From Methylobacterium platani (GTDB lineage: Bacteria; Pseudomonadota; Alphaproteobacteria; Rhizobiales; Beijerinckiaceae): a stretch of DNA of 64,000 nt. Within the stretch, counting starts at the first letter, position 1; each line of letters starts with the position of its first letter. The notes beneath the pieces are model-generated. The model was not told where the DNA came from and made no database searches. It was given only the letters and a program-made list of their open reading frames with translations. The position numbers and the translations under genes are program-made. The DNA lies in NCBI RefSeq assembly GCF_001653715.1, contig NZ_LWHQ01000019.1, positions 20,588 to 84,587 of the forward strand, given 5' to 3'. Below are positions 60,366 through 64,000 of this stretch, piece by piece.

Positions 60366-60740
60366 ATGGGTCAGTCTTCCCCCCCGGCACTCCCACGTGT
60401 CCTGATCGTTGAAGACGATCCGATCCTGATGATTGCGCTGGTCGAGTTCGTTGAAAACTCGGGCTGTGAGCCCGTCGAGGCCAGCACCATTGTCGAGGCG
60501 ATCCAGATCCTGGAAACCCGCACCGACATCCGCACCGTTTTTACCGATCTCGACATGCGCGGCTCGACCGCCGGGATGGAGCTGGCGCTGCTGATCCGCG
60601 ACCGCTGGCCGCCGATCGAGCTGCTGATGATCTCGTCGCGGCCGTGGGATGAGGCCCAGATCCCGTCTCGCGGGGTCGTGCTCGGCAAGCCGTTCGACCG
60701 GCGGAAGATCGAGGCGACGCTTCGGCGGTTCGCTGCCTAG
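60366..60740 (+). CDS. Single-domain response regulator
   Basis: A 124-aa receiver-only protein from ATG 60366. Acidic pocket E16-D17-D18, phospho-acceptor D61 in VFTDLDM, and the lysine in VLGKPFDRR are all present. No output domain exists, so it must act by binding a partner or as a phosphate sink. It lies 4 bp after the HWE kinase, its likely phosphodonor. Such kinase/receiver pairs are common in the general stress network of Methylobacterium and relatives. Confidence 0.88.
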   Translation: MGQSSPPALPRVLIVEDDPILMIALVEFVENSGCEPVEASTIVEAIQILETRTDIRTVFTDLDMRGSTAGMELALLIRDRWPPIELLMISSRPWDEAQIPSRGVVLGKPFDRRKIEATLRRFAA

Positions 60741-60882
60741 GGCCACGTTCAAGGGCCAAACTGGTGGCTACCAACTCTGCGCGTTGTGCACATCCGGCCA
60801 GAGCCAGCGGCAGCCAGTTGCACCTTGCGCCCCGGTCAAATGTCCGCGATTTAAGTGCGAACGGCATTTCAGGTGGCAGTGG

Positions 60883-61119
60883 ATGACCGACGGACACAGG
60901 CGGCTGGCGGATGCGATGATCGCTGAGATTGTCGAGCAGGAAAGCATGGCTCACGAACTGGCCGAGTTTGCTGACCTGATGGAGGCAGACGACCACCTTG
61001 CTACCGCAGCGACGTTCCGGTCCATGAGCCGTAGCCGCCGGGTCAAAGGTATGGAATTGCGCGGTAACCTGGCGGCTCTCGAGGTCGCCAACCACGACGC
61101 CACGGAAGGCGGTGGATAG
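60883..61119 (+). CDS. Small helical hypothetical protein
   Basis: A 78-aa protein from ATG 60883: MTDGHRRLADAMIAEIVEQESMAHELAEFADLMEADDHLATAATFRSMSRS.... It is fully helical, with an acidic first half and a basic middle. The pattern of H and E residues (ESMAHELAEFADLME, DDHLATAATFRSMSR) faintly recalls ferritin-like helices, which is weak evidence. The position between two kinase-receiver pairs suggests coregulation. Function unknown. Confidence 0.5.
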   Translation: MTDGHRRLADAMIAEIVEQESMAHELAEFADLMEADDHLATAATFRSMSRSRRVKGMELRGNLAALEVANHDATEGGG

Positions 61120-61342
61120 CGCTTTGCTTGGCATGGCTACCCACTGAAAAGGGATCCAGGGTCGGATCGGCTACAGTCCGCTCAGCGATCCAGCCTTGCG
61201 TCAGCAGGCAAGGGAACATCCCCCTTACCCTGGGCATTGCAGACCCTGGGTCTGCGGCAACCACCGCCGCTCATGATGCCTATTACCCGCTGTCCAGCCT
61301 ACGCTGCGGGTGCCAGACCAACCCGCAAGAAGGGTTTTAACT

Positions 61343-62461
61343 GTGCCGAACTCCCGGCAACCGCTGCAGTCCACCGCCGTCGCCAGCGCACCGCTGGTGA
61401 GCCTGCGGCGTGGCGCCGGCCAGCTCTTCGAGACCGAGCGGCGGCTCAACGCCGTGCTCAACAACGCTTCCGTCTCCATCTTCCTGATGGATGACCGCCA
61501 GCACTGCATCTACATGAACCGCGCCGCCGAGCAGCTAACCGGGTGGACCCTCGACGAGGTGCTGGCGCGGGACTGCCCGCTGCACGACATCGTCCATCAC
61601 ACCTATCCGGACGGGCGACCGTTCCCATTGCACGAGTGCGCCATCGACCGCGCCTTCCCGGAAAACAACCAGGAGCGCGGCGAGGAGGTGTTCGTCCACC
61701 GCGACGGGCATTTCTACCCGGTCGGGTTCACCGCCAGCCCGATCCGCGACGACGCCACCAACATCATCGGTACCATCATCGAGGTGCGCGATATCAGCGA
61801 GGAGAAGGCTGCGGCCGAGCGCCAGCGCCTGCTGATCAACGAGCTGAACCACCGGGTGAAGAACACCCTCGCCACGGTCCAGTCGATCGCCGCCCAGACG
61901 TTTCGGGGACCGCCGGACCCGGCGGCGCGGGGCGTGTTCGACGCGCGCATGGTAGCGCTGTCGACCGCCCACAACGTGCTGGTCGAGGATAACTGGGAAA
62001 GTGCCAGCCTGCGTAGCGTGATCGAGCGCGCGCTGGCGCCGCACCTACTGGCGGAGGTCGACCTTAACCGCTTTCAGCTACAAGGACCGGATGCGCGGCT
62101 GCACCCGAAGGTGGCCGTAACTCTGGCCATGGCGTTGCATGAGCTGATGACCAACGCAGCCAAGTACGGCGCCCTCTCGGTTCCTGAGGGACAGATTGTT
62201 TTGACCTGGTCCCTGCACGACCTGGAGGATGGTCGTCAGCAGCTCAACCTGCGTTGGGAAGAATGCGGTGGTCCCGCCGTTACGCCGCCGGCGCGCAAGG
62301 GGTTCGGTTCGCGGCTGATCGAGCGGCAGCTCCCCATGGAATTTGATGGCAGCGCCGAAATCACCTACGCACCGGCCGGCGTGATCTGCGAGCTACAGAT
62401 CCCGCTGACCACTTTGGGCTGGGTCGGCCAGGAGACCATCGAGGGGCGGCAAGCTTCATGA
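61343..62461 (+). CDS. HWE-family sensor histidine kinase with PAS domain
   Basis: A 372-aa soluble kinase starting at GTG 61343, with AGAAGGG suitably upstream. The PAS domain (residues ~35-155: RLNAVLNNASVSIFLMDDRQHCIYMNRAAEQLTG, then IIGTIIEVRDIS) is followed by the HWE core: LLINELNHRVKNTLATVQSIA, MALHELMTNAAKYGALS and RWEECGGPAV, with GFGSRLIER as the G box. The ligand sensed by PAS is unknown. Its stop overlaps the following receiver gene (ATGA), so the two form a unit. Confidence 0.9.
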   Translation: MPNSRQPLQSTAVASAPLVSLRRGAGQLFETERRLNAVLNNASVSIFLMDDRQHCIYMNRAAEQLTGWTLDEVLARDCPLHDIVHHTYPDGRPFPLHECAIDRAFPENNQERGEEVFVHRDGHFYPVGFTASPIRDDATNIIGTIIEVRDISEEKAAAERQRLLINELNHRVKNTLATVQSIAAQTFRGPPDPAARGVFDARMVALSTAHNVLVEDNWESASLRSVIERALAPHLLAEVDLNRFQLQGPDARLHPKVAVTLAMALHELMTNAAKYGALSVPEGQIVLTWSLHDLEDGRQQLNLRWEECGGPAVTPPARKGFGSRLIERQLPMEFDGSAEITYAPAGVICELQIPLTTLGWVGQETIEGRQAS

Positions 62462-62910
62462 CGTTGCTCGTTGGACGTCGGGTTCTGCTGGTCGAGGACG
62501 AAAGCCTCGTCGCCATGCTGGCCGAGGACATGCTGCTCGAACTCGGCTGTGAGGTTGTCGTGGCGATGCGCCTCGACAAGGCCCTGGCGCAGGCCCGCAC
62601 CGGATCGTTCGACCTGGCGGTGCTGGATGTGAACCTGGGGGATGCGCGCAGCTACCCCATCGCGGACCTGCTGTTCGAGCGTCACACGCCGTTCCTGTTC
62701 GCGACCGGATACGGCAGGCAGGGGCTGGAGGACGCTTACAAGGCGGTTCCGGTGCTGCAGAAGCCCTACCAGGCGGCGCCGCTGGAGCATCTGCTGACGC
62801 GGCTGTTGATGGAAGAACCCCTAGCTCGCCCGGGGACCCGAGGAAGCTCTATGGCGTGCGCGTGCCATACCCCGAACGGACAGCCTATCCGGGCGGATCA
62901 CTGCCGCTAG
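62458..62910 (+). CDS. Single-domain response regulator
   Basis: A 150-aa receiver protein translationally coupled to the kinase before it. Key residues are E13-D14, phospho-acceptor D57 (AVLDVNL), T of FATGY, and K in LQKPYQ. The C-terminal 30 residues after the receiver fold are irregular, with CAC, and do not form an output domain. It probably passes phosphate to, or competes with, other regulators of the same network. Confidence 0.88.
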   Translation: MTLLVGRRVLLVEDESLVAMLAEDMLLELGCEVVVAMRLDKALAQARTGSFDLAVLDVNLGDARSYPIADLLFERHTPFLFATGYGRQGLEDAYKAVPVLQKPYQAAPLEHLLTRLLMEEPLARPGTRGSSMACACHTPNGQPIRADHCR

Positions 62911-62914
62911 GCAG

Positions 62915-63118
62915 TCAGTCCTGCTGCCTGGTTTCGGACAGGCGCACTGTCAGTTGTTCGATTAGGGCAGCAAGCTGCGGATCTTCCGGCATTGGCATTG
63001 CCTCGTAGATCCTGTGCAGCTGCCGGCCGAGATGGTGCTCGGTTGGCTGGCTGCGATGCAGCGCAAGGCCGTCCTGCTGCAACAGCGCCATTTTGTCCTC
63101 GCGAGTCGTATCTGACAT
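62915..63118 (-). CDS. NepR-like anti-sigma-factor candidate
   Basis: A 67-aa protein from ATG 63118, with AAAGG 5 bp upstream. Residues ~28-60 (HHLGRQLHRIYEAMPMPEDPQLAALIEQLT) match the NepR layout: helix 'xGxxLrxxYxxxxxEpxPd' then 'xxLLxxL'. NepR binds EcfG-type sigma factors and is released by phosphorylated PhyR. No sigma factor or PhyR is in view, but two HWE kinase-receiver pairs are adjacent, and HWE kinases feed PhyR. The match is by pattern only, and the usual PdR is PedP here. Confidence 0.5.
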   Translation of the reverse strand: MSDTTREDKMALLQQDGLALHRSQPTEHHLGRQLHRIYEAMPMPEDPQLAALIEQLTVRLSETRQQD

Positions 63119-63270
63119 AGGGACCTTTCCCGTGGGGTCAGACACGGATCAATGACCAAGCATAGGGCCGTGTTGCGGTTCGATCTCTCAAACTATGCTG
63201 TTATGCTTAGGATGGCATTAACGATGCGGCAAGGGCGTTAAGATGGGTTTACCCGAATTGAACAGCAAAA

Positions 63271-63288
63271 AGGGCGCCGAAGCGCCCT
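63271..63288 (-). terminator. Intrinsic terminator
   Basis: Stem AGGGCGC/GCGCCCT (7 bp) with a UUCG-type loop on the minus strand, followed there by TTTTT. It is well placed to end the minus-strand DUF3606 mRNA, 70 bp after its stop. Confidence 0.8.
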
Positions 63289-63357
63289 CAAAGTAGTCGT
63301 TTTAAATCCTTTGTATTGAGCGACCACTAGGCCAGCCAATGAGGCGCGCGTCAGGCA

Positions 63358-63561
63358 TCATGCAGGATGGATGCGTTTTCCGTACAAGGAGATCCCGAGG
63401 TGGGCCGCAACCGTGCTAGCCCGGGTGCTTGTCAGCTTCACAGCCTGACGCAGCGCGTCCTCTGATACGCCAAAGCGCTCGCACCAGTAGGCGCGATCCA
63501 CAGGGGAATAGATATCGATGTGACGCTGGCGGCTCATCGGCTGGGAAACGCTAGACACCAT
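63358..63561 (-). CDS. DUF3606 family protein
   Basis: A 67-aa protein from ATG 63561, with GGGAG at good spacing. RHIDIYSPVDRAYWCERFGVSEDALRQAVKLTSTRASTVAAHLG fits DUF3606 (a D..I.... YW...GV....L..AV pattern). The family is small and widespread in alphaproteobacteria, often stress-induced; the function is unknown. It stands alone, with its own terminator at 63271-63288. Confidence 0.8.
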   Translation of the reverse strand: MVSSVSQPMSRQRHIDIYSPVDRAYWCERFGVSEDALRQAVKLTSTRASTVAAHLGISLYGKRIHPA

Positions 63562-63684
63562 GATGATACTCCCAACCGAATAAGCAGAGCCGTAAGCGGC
63601 ATCGGTACTTCTATCAACGCAGAGGGATGCACTTTGTTGCCGGTCCTAGGCTGGATGGCAGTCTAACAATTTCAGCAATGGATT

Positions 63685-63698
63685 GTCTCTTAAGAGAC
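63685..63698. repeat. 14-bp perfect palindrome
   Basis: GTCTCTTAAGAGAC, between the DUF3606 gene and the terminator of the DUF1236 gene. It may be a binding site or an IS end scar; no flanking partner was seen. Confidence 0.4.
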
Positions 63699-63703
63699 AG
63701 AAA

Positions 63704-63726
63704 GAGCGGGCGAGGGACGCCCGCTC
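63704..63726 (-). terminator. Intrinsic terminator of the DUF1236 gene
   Basis: Perfect 9-bp stem GAGCGGGCG/CGCCCGCTC with a 5-nt loop, followed on the minus strand by TTTCTGT. It lies 25 bp after the DUF1236 stop. Confidence 0.75.
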
Positions 63727-63750
63727 GCTCCTCATTCGGTCCTGCGACGC

Positions 63751-64000
63751 TTAGTCGATCACCTCGACGATGCGCCGGCTCTGCGGGTCAACCAGCACCG
63801 GACGCTCGTTGACGATGGTGTAGCGGTGGCTGCCGGCGCCATACTCGGCCGGCACGTCGTAGTAGGTCACACCCGACGACGGCAGCACTGAGCCGACCCG
63901 GACATCGCCATCGTAGGCGTAAGACGGGTGCCGTTCGCGCACGACGTAGCTGCGGAAGCGCGGGCGCGTGTCGATGCCAAGGATGCCGTTGACGGTGCCC
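63751..64000 (-). CDS. DUF1236 protein, C-terminal part; 5' end outside window
   Basis: At least 82 C-terminal residues; the frame runs off the right edge. RPRFRSYVVRERHPSYAYDG, then VGSVLPSSGVTYYDVPAEYG and YTIVNERPVLVDPQSRRIVEVID, is the DUF1236 module. Here it is preceded by a similar strand pattern, so more than one module may be present. DUF1236 proteins are secreted or periplasmic proteins of Rhizobiales. Function unknown. Confidence 0.82.
   Translation of the reverse strand, partial: GTVNGILGIDTRPRFRSYVVRERHPSYAYDGDVRVGSVLPSSGVTYYDVPAEYGAGSHRYTIVNERPVLVDPQSRRIVEVID

Noticed and set aside
1..64000. tRNA or rRNA genes
   Set aside because: I found no cloverleaf-like or rRNA-like segment by eye; a dedicated search was not possible.

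Overview
The window is GC-rich and looks like a large conjugative plasmid (or an integrated plasmid block) of an alphaproteobacterium, most likely Methylobacterium or a close hyphomicrobial relative. The pointers are repABC-type replication and partition genes, HWE-family histidine kinases, a MucR/Ros regulator, DUF3606 and DUF1236 proteins, and a Ti/RSF1010-like relaxase region. The genus is an inference from gene content, not from a marker gene.

Layout. 1-2450 carries metabolic cargo: the end of a zinc-type dehydrogenase, a cupin protein, an ABC substrate-binding protein and an AT-richer VOC protein. 2856-4037 is a class II Fic protein. 4800-11121 is the replication block, read mostly on the minus strand: an RHH-like gene, a candidate antisense RNA, repC, a decayed IS5 element, repA and repB with two parS palindromes inside repB, then a decayed IS630 element. 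repC lies upstream of repAB instead of downstream.

11645-35377 encodes a type IVB (Dot/Icm, IncI-like, MPF-I) transfer apparatus. A minus-strand arm (25791 down to 11645) holds small proteins, a DotE-like protein, a mini-lipoprotein, DotC, DotB, a DUF882 protein, IcmT, secreted proteins, an M23 peptidase, three tandem paralogous secreted proteins, DotA and a coupling-protein-like gene without a Walker A motif. A plus-strand arm (26067-34372) holds a DsbC-like protein, a TraL-position protein, DotI, DotH, DotG, small membrane proteins and DotO. An intact IS5-family element sits exactly at the stop codon of the gene before dotA.

34457-43924 is the DNA-processing side: a DotM-like gene translationally coupled to a Fic toxin/antitoxin pair, a MOBQ relaxase-helicase (TraA), an RSF1010-like oriT, and traC-traD-traG. 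The T4SS is IncI-like while relaxase, oriT and coupling protein are Ti/RSF1010-like, so the transfer system is a mosaic.

44-57 kb should be the leading region, the first DNA to enter a recipient, judged by oriT polarity. Nearly all its genes are on the minus strand, so the transferred strand is their template: two 57-aa proteins, a DUF2493 protein, a Toprim protein, a 1451-aa methyltransferase/strawberry-notch helicase and a large ParB-like protein. Three copies of a structured hairpin leader lie just upstream of three of them. They are the most interesting signal here and could be single-stranded-DNA promoters. 57.8-63.1 kb is a signalling cluster: two HWE kinase/response-regulator pairs and a NepR-like small protein. 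DUF3606 and DUF1236 genes close the window.
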